DNA from: an uncultured Dokdonia sp.
Lineage (GTDB): Bacteria > Bacteroidota > Bacteroidia > Flavobacteriales > Flavobacteriaceae
DNA length: 58,940 bases
Assembly: GCF_937910895.1 (NCBI RefSeq)
Contig: NZ_CALEMI010000076.1
Coordinates: 1-58,940, forward strand
Direction: 5' to 3'
Positions within the stretch are counted from its first letter, which is position 1, and each line of letters opens with the position of its first letter. A program made the position numbers and the translations under genes. The notes beneath the pieces are model-generated. The model was not told the origin of the DNA, searched no databases, and saw only the letters and a list, made by a program, of their open reading frames with translations. Shown piece by piece: positions 17,198-25,831 of this stretch.

Positions 17198-17662
17198 ATG
17201 AATAATTCATTATTTGATGCAATACGTTCTGCAGACTTAGAAACGGTCTCAAAAATATTGAATGCGCATCCAGAACTTGTTGACATAAAAGATCCCAGAG
17301 GATCAACACCTTTGTTACTGGCAACTTATTACGGACATAAAGATATTTCTAATGCTATTTTAGAACATCATCCTAACGTAAATGCACAGGATGGATCTGG
17401 TAATACTCCTTTGATGGGTGTTTGTTTTAAAGGATATCCCGAGATTGCAAAACTTTTGATAGATGCAGGTGCAGATGTAAATGCTGTCAACTTTAATAAA
17501 GCGACAGCACTTATTTATGCGGCAACCTTTGCGCAGTCAGAAATAGCAAAACTCTTAATCGAAAAAGGCGCAGACAAAAATCATAAAGACGAGCGCGGGC
17601 ACACTGCTTATGACCATGCTAAAATGCAAGGTGTAACTTCTCTTATGAAGATTTTGTCATAA
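17198..17662 (+). CDS. Ankyrin repeat protein
   Basis: The ATG at 17198 gives 154 residues made of about four ankyrin repeats: GSTPLLLATYYGHKDISNAI, GNTPLMGVCFKGYPEIAKLL, KATALIYAATFAQSEIAKLL and a final RGHTAYDHAK. There is no signal peptide. Such small ankyrin proteins are common in flavobacteria, sometimes beside catalase, which is absent here; binding partner unknown. A longer in-frame start at 17168 is possible but its first ten residues are non-ankyrin and hydrophobic. Transcribed alone, between divergent and convergent neighbours. Confidence 0.85.
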   Translation: MNNSLFDAIRSADLETVSKILNAHPELVDIKDPRGSTPLLLATYYGHKDISNAILEHHPNVNAQDGSGNTPLMGVCFKGYPEIAKLLIDAGADVNAVNFNKATALIYAATFAQSEIAKLLIEKGADKNHKDERGHTAYDHAKMQGVTSLMKILS

Positions 17663-17687
17663 GATATTTCTGTTTGTAGAAGCACGT

Positions 17688-18155
17688 TTAATACGTGATA
17701 TCAAAAATCCCTTCTGTAACATTAAAAGAAGGGTCTCCTTCTATGAGCGGCTTTGTTGTAAAATAAAAAGTACCTTTAATATTTTTTCTTGTCGTATTGT
17801 GAGACGTTATCGTTAGGGCACCGCTTTTTGCAAACCCAGACTGCTCATCGTTTTCTTGATACTTCCCTTGAACCTTTAGAAAATCGTATGTTCCTGATGC
17901 AATGTCTTTGGGAAGAAATAATTGTATGTCTTCTCCTGTACCCATAGCTCCCGTGAGTAGTAGTGTATTTAAATTAGGAGGAATAAATCCAGAAACGTGA
18001 ACGGCATCATAAGGCTTTCCGTTGATTTTAGCTTTTAAAGTATTTGTTAGGGTCTGTGAGGATTTTTGTTTTGTTTCTTGTTGACCACAACTACTCATCA
18101 TAAGTATAGGGAGTATGAATAAAAAGAGGATGCCGGAAAACTTTATAATTTTCAT
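17688..18155 (-). CDS. DUF6252-like lipoprotein
   Basis: The 155-residue protein begins with a signal peptide ending in the lipobox LMMSSC (Cys23). The mature part starts with a polar linker followed by LKAKINGKPYDAVHVSG, typical of the DUF6252 domain, and ends in a beta-rich region with GTYDF and KGTFYF. It should be anchored in the outer membrane; function unknown. It ends opposite the ankyrin gene. Upstream lies a 200-bp stretch rich in inverted repeats that may form its leader. Confidence 0.75.
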   Translation of the reverse strand: MKIIKFSGILFLFILPILMMSSCGQQETKQKSSQTLTNTLKAKINGKPYDAVHVSGFIPPNLNTLLLTGAMGTGEDIQLFLPKDIASGTYDFLKVQGKYQENDEQSGFAKSGALTITSHNTTRKNIKGTFYFTTKPLIEGDPSFNVTEGIFDITY

Positions 18156-18198
18156 AATTTAATTCTTTTAAAATGGATACATATTTGTTTTGTTTAAT

Positions 18199-18338
18199 GT
18201 TTGCGCCTAATACAAGGCGCAAACAAAACAAAAATGGGGAGTTTTAGTGAGAGAAGTATACTATCTGTTATAAGCATTATTTCTTGTAAAGAATAATATA
18301 CTCAAAGAATCAAATAGTATAGTGAGAGATCCCCATTT
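18199..18338. other. Structured intergenic region: hairpin plus rod-like inverted repeats
   Basis: A perfect 9-bp hairpin, GTTTGCGCC (18199-18207) with GGCGCAAAC (18216-18224), is followed by AAATGGGGA (18232-18240). That arm pairs with TCCCCATTT (18330-18338), and inside it TATACTAT pairs with ATAGTATA. A direct repeat TAGTGAGAGA occurs on both sides of the internal loop. The arrangement could be a structured RNA or an extended leader of the DUF6252 lipoprotein gene. Neither strand shows a convincing promoter plus terminator. Confidence 0.45.
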
Positions 18339-18359
18339 GGATGTATGGCTAATTTATTT

Positions 18360-19670
18360 TTATAATTGAATGATTTCTACACGTCTGTTTTGAGCTTTAG
18401 CCGTGGGTGTATTTTCGTTAGAAAGAGGTTCGGATGCTCCTTTACCGATGGTTTGAAGTTTTGACGTATCAACGCCAAACTCCTTTTTTAATATTTTTTG
18501 TACAGCAATAGCTCTATTTTCTGACAAAGGGACATTGACATCATCACTTCCATCATTATCTGTGTGTCCTACAATTTTGTAGGATTTGCTTGGATTTGCT
18601 TTCATGACTTCGGCAATCTGCTTTAAAGTAGCATACGAAGATGCTTTGATACTTTCAGACCCGCTATCAAAGGTAATTCCGTGGGCTTGATAGCTTCCGT
18701 TTTCAAAAAGCCTATCCGCGGTATGAACTCCTGTAGCAAATTTGATGTTACTCATATAGTAATGTTGATCTTCTGGGGTAATGCCTGTTTCAAAACGTAG
18801 CGTTTTAAATACAACTTCGTCTTCTTTAGCTCTTGGAATATCAAGCACTTTATCTTCATTCACATAGACTTTCATCCGTGTTCCTTTTTTTAAGATGGAG
18901 ATATGATTTATTACTTTAGCAGTTCCTTGTTTTGAGAATTCTTTTGGCGCGCTTTTCCCTTGAAGATTTAATGCTTTGTTAGGTGTCTTCTTATCTAAAT
19001 AAACGCCACGCCCAGACCCGTCAGCGACAGATACTGTGACTTTGGTCACATGCTTTCCTACATTTTGCTTTCCTAAATATTGATTAGGATCTTCCAGATC
19101 AGAGAGTACAACGTTTAGATATCTTTTAAAACCCCAAGCGTCAGGATTAAAATCATAGATGACATCAAATTCTAATGTGAAATCTTCTGGGATATCTGTG
19201 GGAATTTCAGAAAACACGTATATACCATATCCTTGACCGATACGCATCCAGTTGCCAGGAATAGTAGTAAGAGATACCACTTCTGCGCTTAGGTTGGTAT
19301 TCCATTTTTGAGGTAAATCTCCTATTTGATCGGTAGAAAAATCTTCATAAGCAATTAATTTTTCTCCTGGGATAAAGTCATATTTGGAATAGGCTTCAAA
19401 ACTTTCTTCTGCAACGTCTAGGGTAGCATCTTCATCTTGAGTGGTTGTCTCTGTATCTGAAGATTGTTTGTTTTTTTTCTTTCTCTTCTTTTTTTTCTTT
19501 TCTTCTTTTTCTCCATCAAAAACGTCGTCCAGTTCCTTATCTACTTGTTCATCTACTTTTTGTTCGACTTTTTTCTCTAGTTTTCTTTTTATTTTTTTTA
19601 AAAGCTGTGCCTCTGCGTGTGTACTACAAAATAGAGCGAGTATCACGATTAATAAAGATGTACGTTTCAT
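18360..19670 (-). CDS. OmpA-family protein with lysine-rich linker
   Basis: The 436-residue protein has a signal peptide (to about THAEAQ, 22) and an amphipathic charged region with alternating K/E. A basic low-complexity stretch follows (KEEKKKKKRKKKNKQ, about 55-70). A beta-sandwich-like domain (about 105-315, AYEDFSTDQIGDLPQKW) precedes a C-terminal OmpA peptidoglycan-binding domain with VGHTDNDGSDD and LSENRAIAVQKIL. It should sit in the periplasm or outer membrane, attached to peptidoglycan. It diverges from the ECF sigma gene with 116 bp between start codons, so it may be a target of that sigma factor; this is only positional inference. Confidence 0.8.
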   Translation of the reverse strand: MKRTSLLIVILALFCSTHAEAQLLKKIKRKLEKKVEQKVDEQVDKELDDVFDGEKEEKKKKKRKKKNKQSSDTETTTQDEDATLDVAEESFEAYSKYDFIPGEKLIAYEDFSTDQIGDLPQKWNTNLSAEVVSLTTIPGNWMRIGQGYGIYVFSEIPTDIPEDFTLEFDVIYDFNPDAWGFKRYLNVVLSDLEDPNQYLGKQNVGKHVTKVTVSVADGSGRGVYLDKKTPNKALNLQGKSAPKEFSKQGTAKVINHISILKKGTRMKVYVNEDKVLDIPRAKEDEVVFKTLRFETGITPEDQHYYMSNIKFATGVHTADRLFENGSYQAHGITFDSGSESIKASSYATLKQIAEVMKANPSKSYKIVGHTDNDGSDDVNVPLSENRAIAVQKILKKEFGVDTSKLQTIGKGASEPLSNENTPTAKAQNRRVEIIQL

Positions 19671-19786
19671 AATGTGTTGTTGTTGATTTCACATCTTTAT
19701 GCAAGGAATTTAAAAAGGTTAACACAGTGTCAAAAAAAAAAATTATTTTAGACTTCCTGTTAACTTTATAGCATCTATTTACATAA

Positions 19787-20329
19787 ATGAAAAACGAACC
19801 TTCTATCACAACACTTAGAACTGGAGATTCAGTAGCTTATCAAGTGATTTATGAAGGAAATAGAGATGCTTTTATTGCTTTTGCGAGTAAATATGATCTG
19901 GATCAAGACGCTATTTTGGATGTCTATCAAGAAAGCATGATCGCATTGTATGAAAATATTATGAAAGGCAATGTAAAAGAATTTAGTAGTAGTATAAAAA
20001 CCTATCTCTTTGGGATAGGTAAATTTAAACTCTATGAACAGTTAAGAGCTCAGAAAAAGCTAGTACTTGTCGATGATTTTCAGGATCAGGAAGTACTTAT
20101 AGATGTAGAAACGACTAAGCTCACAGAGCAACAAAAAGCATTAAGAAAACATTTTCAAAAATTAGGCGAGCGTTGTCGTAATATATTAGAACTATTTTAT
20201 TTACAAGGATTTAAAATTAAAGAAATCATGACTGTTGCCAATTACGAAAATGAAAATACAGTCAAAGCACAAAAGTCACGTTGCCTTAAACAACTTAAAA
20301 CAATGATGAACCCCCAAAAGAATGGATAA
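19787..20329 (+). CDS. ECF-type sigma-70 RNA polymerase sigma factor
   Basis: The 180-residue protein has region 2 (about 25-85, AILDVYQESMIALYENI, SIKTYLFGIGKFKL) and region 4 with a helix-turn-helix (about 125-175, GFKIKEIMTVANYENENTVKAQKSRCLKQLK in pieces). It would redirect RNA polymerase to stress or envelope promoters. It overlaps the next gene, a membrane TPR protein with an anti-sigma-like N-terminus, by 8 nt, the usual sigma/anti-sigma arrangement. No TAnnTTTG element was found upstream, consistent with autoregulation from a different promoter type. Confidence 0.85.
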   Translation: MKNEPSITTLRTGDSVAYQVIYEGNRDAFIAFASKYDLDQDAILDVYQESMIALYENIMKGNVKEFSSSIKTYLFGIGKFKLYEQLRAQKKLVLVDDFQDQEVLIDVETTKLTEQQKALRKHFQKLGERCRNILELFYLQGFKIKEIMTVANYENENTVKAQKSRCLKQLKTMMNPQKNG

Positions 20330-21044
20330 GGATACACTTATACATAAATATTTCCATCAGGCACTAAGTGACCAAGAGCGTGTCGAGTTGAACCACCTAT
20401 TGGAAAACGATACTGAGTTTAAAGCGACTTTTGAACTTGAGAAAGATCTTCATGCTGTACTTGTAGCCACTGGGAAAGAGGACTTAAAACAACAGTTTGT
20501 TGATTTTGAAAATCAAGAAAGTCAACCACAGGAAACATCTTCTCCTTCCTTTTTACGATATGCGATTGCTGCATGCATCATTATAGGGCTCAGTCTGTAT
20601 GGGTCTAAATTCTTTATAAACACCACAAGTGCTGATGATCTTTTTGCACAAAATTTTGAAGTCTATCGTAATATTGTACAACCTATAGAGAGAGGTACAG
20701 GACTAGAAACTCCTGAAGAAGAAGCCTTTTTCAAATATGAAACAAAAGAATATCAATCGGCGATAGAAGGATTTCAAGCTGAGTTTTCAAAAACAGAAAA
20801 ACCCTATTATTTATTTTATACAGCAAATGCATATTTGGCGTTGAGAGATACAAAAAAAGCGATTCCATTGCTTGAAAAGCATCAGACTTTTAAAGATGAT
20901 TTTTATGAAAAATCACGATGGTATCTCGCGTTGGCATACCTAAAGGACAAGAATAAGAAAAGCATTCCACTCTTAGAAGAGATCAGTGCGAGTGAGGGAT
21001 ATCATCATAAGGAAGCTAAAGTACTTTTAAAAGCTATTCGTTAA
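20322..21044 (+). CDS. Membrane anti-sigma-like protein with periplasmic TPR domain
   Basis: The 240-residue protein has a helical cytosolic N-terminus (1-60: LIHKYFHQALSDQERVEL, LLENDTEFKATFELEKDL) of the kind found in Bacteroidota anti-sigma and FecR-like proteins. One transmembrane segment (about 79-98) follows, then a periplasmic TPR domain (about 135-240: YLFYTANAYLALRDTKKAI and WYLALAYLKDKNKKS). The gene order and overlap with the sigma gene support sigma binding on the cytosolic side. It ends overlapping by 11 nt the convergent gene for the TPR-CHAT protease. Confidence 0.7.
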   Translation: MDKDTLIHKYFHQALSDQERVELNHLLENDTEFKATFELEKDLHAVLVATGKEDLKQQFVDFENQESQPQETSSPSFLRYAIAACIIIGLSLYGSKFFINTTSADDLFAQNFEVYRNIVQPIERGTGLETPEEEAFFKYETKEYQSAIEGFQAEFSKTEKPYYLFYTANAYLALRDTKKAIPLLEKHQTFKDDFYEKSRWYLALAYLKDKNKKSIPLLEEISASEGYHHKEAKVLLKAIR

Positions 21045-24000
21045 GTTTTGTTCGCTTTCGCGAAAGCGTATACAACACCCCTAAAAGCAAGACTCCACCT
21101 AGTATATACCACCAGAAATACGATTTTTGTACAATAGGGGAGGTGTTGCCACTCAATACAAATCCTGCCCAATAATAGGGATGTCTTAACGCCTTATCAG
21201 ATGTATTGTTGAGGTATGCTAAATTTGATTTTCTAAGCGCAATCTGCTTTTTATCACCTTCTTTTAAATGGGTATAAAATGATTTCATGATCTCCTTTGT
21301 CGATTGATCGTTTACATTCCATAAACTCGTCAGCGTACTATTGGTGCCAGCATAGGTAAATGCTCTGGAGAGACTTTGAAGGTCTTCACCTTCTTTTAAT
21401 ATACCAGTTCCCGTATTACAAGCGCTCAACACCGCGAGTTGCGCTGGGATATTATAGGTGTAAAGCTCATCAAATAAGAGCCGTTGGTTTTTAGAAAAAA
21501 TAAGACTTGATTGCTCGGAGTCTTTAGATGCAGAAAGGGCGTGCATAGCTAGATGCAGAATATCATATTTTTCTTTTTGCTGTATGAAATTTTCTTTCGA
21601 AGCTTCTGTACCCGTGTATAAATCACCATTAAAAATAGCGTTGATCTCCTTACTTTCTTCCTGTGCAAAAGGAAGTTCGTAAAACCCACTTCGTTGCAGC
21701 GCCATCAAGTCACTAGGCATATTTTCATTTTGAGCATAAATAGGTGCAAAAACACCTAAACGTTTTCCGTTACTTTTCAACTCTTTTTGTACTCCTAAAA
21801 GCGGTAGTGAAAAAGCCGTGGAGACAGCATTCGATTCAATTAAGAAATTACCTTCTGGGTTAATGAGTGCCGCAAAAGGGACATAGCTCAGTTCGTTTTG
21901 AGTGATAAAGGTGAGTTCTTTTTTTGAGACATTTTCTAGACCCTCTAAGAAAGGGGCTACGAGTCGTGTGTATAAATCGGCAAACGTTTGTTCATAAGGA
22001 GCTGTTCTATCAAATATGATAGCTCGTTGTGCATCAATAAGCGTATTGAGTTGCTCTCGATCTCCAAGAGGTACGATTTTAAGATTGTCTTTTTGAATAC
22101 GAATTCCAAAAATGCTTTTTTCTCCTATGACATATCGTATAATACATTGATCTTCTGAGAGCGTATTTTGAAATGCAGTTAGTGACCATTGCTCTGAAGC
22201 AATAGTTGCTTTCTTATCTTGTAACCGTTGGATCACTGTTTTAATACTATCTGAGGTTGCTTGAAGTGCAGTCAGATTTTCAGAGGCATCTGTAATCGCT
22301 TTTGATGTAATCGCATCTATTTTTATATCGACAATGTCTTTTAGGATATCAAGATTTTCGGGTATTTCTACATATATATTTCGCTTTCTATTAAAAGTTG
22401 CTGTAAGATGTTGTGATACGTTGTTTTCTATAAGGTTGACCAACTGAGAGGTATCTTCAAATAAGGCTTGATGGTCTAATACGTTTTGATTGATTTGAAA
22501 GATGTATTGCTCTAGGTTTGCATTAAATAATCCATCTTTATACAACTGATTAAATTTTTGAGCTGCGATGTATGAAAGATCTGCTTTTCTGTATAGGTAA
22601 AGAGAATCTTTAGTAGATAAATAGAGTTGGTCATAACCGTCTGCAATGGTTAGCATAGCATTGATCGTCATTGCTGAATTTTCTTTTTCAAAGGAAGCGA
22701 TAGAAAGTCGTTTCTTATCTATGTTGCTACTATCTTTCATCAACTTTACAACAGCTTCTTGTAGATGTGTTATAAAGGATGTTTTGTCACCTGCTTTAAA
22801 TGCAGCCTGTGCTCTTAGGTTTTTAACTCTTGCCTGAAATGTTTTAAAATAAGAAGCGCCTTCAATGGCTATGTCTTCAAATTCGGTATTCATTAGATCA
22901 TATTGCTCAGCGTTAAAATACACTCTACCCAGCATAAACTTAGCCACACTATAATTATGGATACAATCATAGCGTTTCATTTCTTCGGTAAATTCCTTGA
23001 GATATTTCTTATTTTCTTCTGATGTCCAGACAATCTCCATTTTTAAAACAGCCAAGGAATAAGGTTCTAAAAAATCACATCTAGGATTAATCATTGTTTC
23101 TTTAATGCTTTGCATTTTTTGAAAAATGGTCAATGCATTATCAATATCACCCGTATGGGCATAATACCTTAAAAAAGGAAGGTAAAAATAAAGTCGTGTT
23201 GAGCTTTTTGCAAGCTCCCTTTCATGTGGATCAAAAGTGTGTCCTAACAACGTAGAGCCTAACCAGTCCTCTTTTTTGCTCTCTAGCGTTTTTAATGTTT
23301 TAAGTGCAGCATCGTAATCGCCATAGAGTAAGAGTTCATTTACATAGTTTCCTAATTTGTGGATAATAGGATAGGGATCTTTGACATCACTATTCAATCC
23401 AAAAACAATCCCTTTTTTATAGTACTTTAAAGATTTGTTTAAAATATCTTGATCGCTATAATTAGAGCCTATCCAGTTGTAATGTTCAGAGATTAATGAA
23501 GAGTCTACTGCTGTTCCCTGTTGCATAAGCTCTATGCCTAATGCATTGTAATAAGAGGATGCTTTGTAATTTCTTGAATAATTATAAAGGAATCCTAGAT
23601 CAGAATAAATCGATTGGGTGGTGCTAGCAGATGCGTTTTTTAATTTTAAAAAGGTGACATATTCTTTACAAATAACTAGGCAAAAATCAACACCTTTACT
23701 TGGAAAAGCCGTCACATAATAATTACCCACAGAGGAACTTAAGTAGTTCAAGGAATAGTCATTAGCTGGAGTAACTTCTTTGTTTTTCCATACGGAATCT
23801 AAATACGTCAGCCCTTTTTCGACTTCATTATTTTGTATAGCGAGTGACCCTTGCGTTGACCAATATCTTAGTCTGTTAAACGCATATAAAGAATCTTTCT
23901 CGGAAGATTGTTGTAGAACATCTTTTCTAATTTTTAAGGCTTCCTCGTTTTTAAATTCTTTAAACTGCAAAGAGTCTGCAATCCTAGATAAAGATTCCGT

Positions 24001-24069
24001 TTGTTGGGCATATATAAAAGGAATACTAAGAATAAGAAAACTTAAAGTAAGTATTAATTTTCTTTTCAT
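21034..24069 (-). CDS. Secreted TPR-CHAT protease with C-terminal membrane anchor
   Basis: The 1011-residue protein has a signal peptide (about 1-21, ending YAQQ) and a long helical TPR-like region (about 60-520). A coiled-coil-like linker (about 590-625) leads to a CHAT caspase-like domain (about 690-975). The presumed catalytic dyad is His in LHLAMHA (about 843) and Cys in LSACNTG (about 884); SLWNVND and HPYYWAGFVLSG are also typical. A transmembrane segment (about 985-1003) precedes a short basic tail, so the protease domain should face the periplasm. The last residues, TLSRKRT, are encoded by a copy of the dispersed palindrome. It converges on and overlaps the anti-sigma-like gene; a near-consensus -7 (TATCTTTA) lies upstream. 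Confidence 0.85.
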   Translation of the reverse strand: MKRKLILTLSFLILSIPFIYAQQTESLSRIADSLQFKEFKNEEALKIRKDVLQQSSEKDSLYAFNRLRYWSTQGSLAIQNNEVEKGLTYLDSVWKNKEVTPANDYSLNYLSSSVGNYYVTAFPSKGVDFCLVICKEYVTFLKLKNASASTTQSIYSDLGFLYNYSRNYKASSYYNALGIELMQQGTAVDSSLISEHYNWIGSNYSDQDILNKSLKYYKKGIVFGLNSDVKDPYPIIHKLGNYVNELLLYGDYDAALKTLKTLESKKEDWLGSTLLGHTFDPHERELAKSSTRLYFYLPFLRYYAHTGDIDNALTIFQKMQSIKETMINPRCDFLEPYSLAVLKMEIVWTSEENKKYLKEFTEEMKRYDCIHNYSVAKFMLGRVYFNAEQYDLMNTEFEDIAIEGASYFKTFQARVKNLRAQAAFKAGDKTSFITHLQEAVVKLMKDSSNIDKKRLSIASFEKENSAMTINAMLTIADGYDQLYLSTKDSLYLYRKADLSYIAAQKFNQLYKDGLFNANLEQYIFQINQNVLDHQALFEDTSQLVNLIENNVSQHLTATFNRKRNIYVEIPENLDILKDIVDIKIDAITSKAITDASENLTALQATSDSIKTVIQRLQDKKATIASEQWSLTAFQNTLSEDQCIIRYVIGEKSIFGIRIQKDNLKIVPLGDREQLNTLIDAQRAIIFDRTAPYEQTFADLYTRLVAPFLEGLENVSKKELTFITQNELSYVPFAALINPEGNFLIESNAVSTAFSLPLLGVQKELKSNGKRLGVFAPIYAQNENMPSDLMALQRSGFYELPFAQEESKEINAIFNGDLYTGTEASKENFIQQKEKYDILHLAMHALSASKDSEQSSLIFSKNQRLLFDELYTYNIPAQLAVLSACNTGTGILKEGEDLQSLSRAFTYAGTNSTLTSLWNVNDQSTKEIMKSFYTHLKEGDKKQIALRKSNLAYLNNTSDKALRHPYYWAGFVLSGNTSPIVQKSYFWWYILGGVLLLGVLYTLSRKRTKLNE
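21053..21068. repeat. 16-bp palindrome inside the 3' end of the CHAT gene
   Basis: Perfect copy read in the CTT-TCG-CGA-AAG-CG frame, encoding LSRKR in the cytosolic tail. Confidence 0.95.
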
Positions 24070-24101
24070 TGGTCTAACAGTTAGCTGCGAACTAAAGATA
24101 C

Positions 24102-24749
24102 TTAAATTTTATAATCTCTAAAGTTTTCTACCCATTGGGTACAGCCATGACGATACATCGCTTCTTTGTTCTTTAGTCCAACACCCAAAAAGTCAATGTT
24201 TAGTTCTTGTGCGGCTTTTAAGTCCCACAACCCATCTCCGACAGCAACTATTTTTTTGAAATCTTGATTGTAAAAATTCTTAGATTTTTCAATAGCTTCT
24301 TGTACAAAACCTACTCTAGAAATGCTCGTTATGGAAGTTGCCAACACTTCTGAAACTAAAGGGATATTAGCATCTTTCATTTTGATTGCGGTTGCTTTAG
24401 GAAAAGCACCTGTGCCATAGGCAAATGGGATTTCAGATTTTTGAAAATGTAACAAAAGGTCTCTAGCACCAGGAATTTCGATAACAGGATCGTGCTTTTG
24501 AAGTTCCGTTTCTAATAATGTGTCAAGTTCAAATCGAAGCGAATCTGGTGCTTTCTTTCCAAAATTACGCTCATAATTATACTCCAAAGCATATCGATCT
24601 GTGTGGTGTAGGTAATTATCATAATCTGTATCGATGTCTTTCAAGCCAATATCCTCCAGTACTTTAGTGATTACCTTTAGATAGGTAGGAATACTATCGG
24701 TAAGAGTACCATCTATATCAAAAACATATAAGGTATCAGTTTTATTCAT
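24102..24749 (-). CDS. HAD-family phosphatase
   Basis: The start at 24749 (MNKTDTLYVF), shortly after a -7 element, gives 215 residues. Motif I is FDIDGTLTDS (about 8-17), with the nucleophile Asp and the acid/base Asp two residues later. Motif IV is VAVGDGLWDLKAAQELNIDFLGVG, and the cap between resembles the phosphoglycolate phosphatase/beta-phosphoglucomutase branch. The substrate cannot be read from sequence. An upstream in-frame Met at 24830 would extend past the promoter and is rejected. The gene stops 32 bp after the CHAT gene start region, on the same strand. Confidence 0.85.
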   Translation of the reverse strand: MNKTDTLYVFDIDGTLTDSIPTYLKVITKVLEDIGLKDIDTDYDNYLHHTDRYALEYNYERNFGKKAPDSLRFELDTLLETELQKHDPVIEIPGARDLLLHFQKSEIPFAYGTGAFPKATAIKMKDANIPLVSEVLATSITSISRVGFVQEAIEKSKNFYNQDFKKIVAVGDGLWDLKAAQELNIDFLGVGLKNKEAMYRHGCTQWVENFRDYKI

Positions 24750-24785
24750 GTAAATTATCTTTTTGAGTTTTAGGGTACCACTCTT

Positions 24786-24793
24786 CAAAAATA
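24786..24793 (-). promoter_or_regulatory. -7 promoter element of the HAD phosphatase gene
   Basis: TATTTTTG on the minus strand lies 36 bp before the start at 24749. Confidence 0.55.
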
Positions 24794-24931
24794 CTAAATA
24801 TAGCACTTTGGTAATGTGTAAAATGAGCACGAATATTATATAGTATCTAAATCTCTAACTGATGAATAATCATCTTAATATTGCAATATCACGTTAATAT
24901 AATTTATATAAAATTAATTTTAAACTTCTTG

Positions 24932-24939
24932 TATCTTTG
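24932..24939 (+). promoter_or_regulatory. -7 promoter element of the omega-amidase gene
   Basis: TATCTTTG ends 5 bp before the ATG at 24945, predicting a leaderless or nearly leaderless mRNA. Confidence 0.55.
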
Positions 24940-24944
24940 ATCGT

Positions 24945-25721
24945 ATGAAAGAAAATCTTCACATTGCTATTATTCAGACCCATCTTGTCTGGGAAAATGC
25001 GACAGCAAATCGCGCCAACTTAGATATCTTATTAGAGCAAGTATCGGATGAGGTTCACATTGTTATTTTACCAGAAATGTTTACGACGGGATTTAGTATG
25101 AATCCTGAGCCACTTGCTGAGTCTATGAATGGGCACACAGTAGTGTGGTTAAAAAAATGGGCGCAACAAAAAAACACAGCCATTTGTGGAAGTATCATCA
25201 TTACCGAAAATCAAAAGTATTACAATCGATTTTTGTTTGTGAAACCTAATGGAGAGATAGATTGTTATGATAAGCGTCATCGCTTTATGATGGCTGGAGA
25301 AGGAGAATTATATACAGCTGGAGAACATCCAGTACTCATAGAATATAAAGGATGGAAGTTGTTCCCACAAATATGTTATGATTTACGTTTTCCAGTTTTT
25401 GCTAGGAATACGGTAGATTATGATGTAGTCATATACGTAGCCAATTGGCCAAAACCTCGTGTAGCTGCTTGGGATGCTTTACTCAAAGCAAGAGCAATAG
25501 AAAATATGAGTTATGCCATAGGTGTCAATCGTATAGGATTAGATGGTAATGGGCTAGAATATGTAGGTCATTCTGGGATATACAATGTGCTTGGGGATGA
25601 GATCGCTTTCGCGAAAGCGGAAGAAAAAATAATCACAGCTACCTTATCAAAAGAACACATCACAACAACAAGACAGAAGTTGCCTTTTCTTGACGACAGA
25701 GATTTATTTACGCTTGGGTAG
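24945..25721 (+). CDS. Omega-amidase, nitrilase superfamily (YafV/Nit2-like)
   Basis: The 258-residue enzyme shows the nitrilase triad: Glu in LPEMFTTGFSM (about 45), Lys in YDKRHRF (about 109) and Cys in PQICYDLRFPVF (about 143). YafV-type enzymes hydrolyse 2-oxoglutaramate or 2-oxosuccinamate formed by transamination of Gln or Asn, driving methionine-type aminotransferases. A methionine aminotransferase-like gene lies at 13975. A copy of the dispersed palindrome lies within the gene at 25604-25619 and encodes AFAKA in DEIAFAKAEEK, close to the C-terminus and outside the catalytic motifs. Confidence 0.9.
   Translation: MKENLHIAIIQTHLVWENATANRANLDILLEQVSDEVHIVILPEMFTTGFSMNPEPLAESMNGHTVVWLKKWAQQKNTAICGSIIITENQKYYNRFLFVKPNGEIDCYDKRHRFMMAGEGELYTAGEHPVLIEYKGWKLFPQICYDLRFPVFARNTVDYDVVIYVANWPKPRVAAWDALLKARAIENMSYAIGVNRIGLDGNGLEYVGHSGIYNVLGDEIAFAKAEEKIITATLSKEHITTTRQKLPFLDDRDLFTLG
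25604..25619. repeat. 16-bp palindrome inside the omega-amidase gene
   Basis: Perfect copy read in the GCT-TTC-GCG-AAA-GCG frame, encoding AFAKA. Confidence 0.95.
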
Positions 25722-25831
25722 ATTAATTTTTTTGTTAAATACTTGATGGAGGTACTATTGGTATTTTTATTTTCAATGAATCTTACTATATTCATCTCAT
25801 TAAAAATCAATTATTATATACTATAAAGGCT

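Noticed and set aside
19441-19686. Serine/phenylalanine-rich frames opposite the OmpA gene
   Set aside because: They are the antisense of the lysine/glutamate-rich low-complexity region.
19710-19770. Two TGTTAAC motifs in opposite orientation between the OmpA and sigma genes, considered as ECF -35 elements
   Set aside because: The plus-strand copy is only about 20 bp from the sigma start codon, too close for a -35 element followed by a -10; kept only as a weak note.
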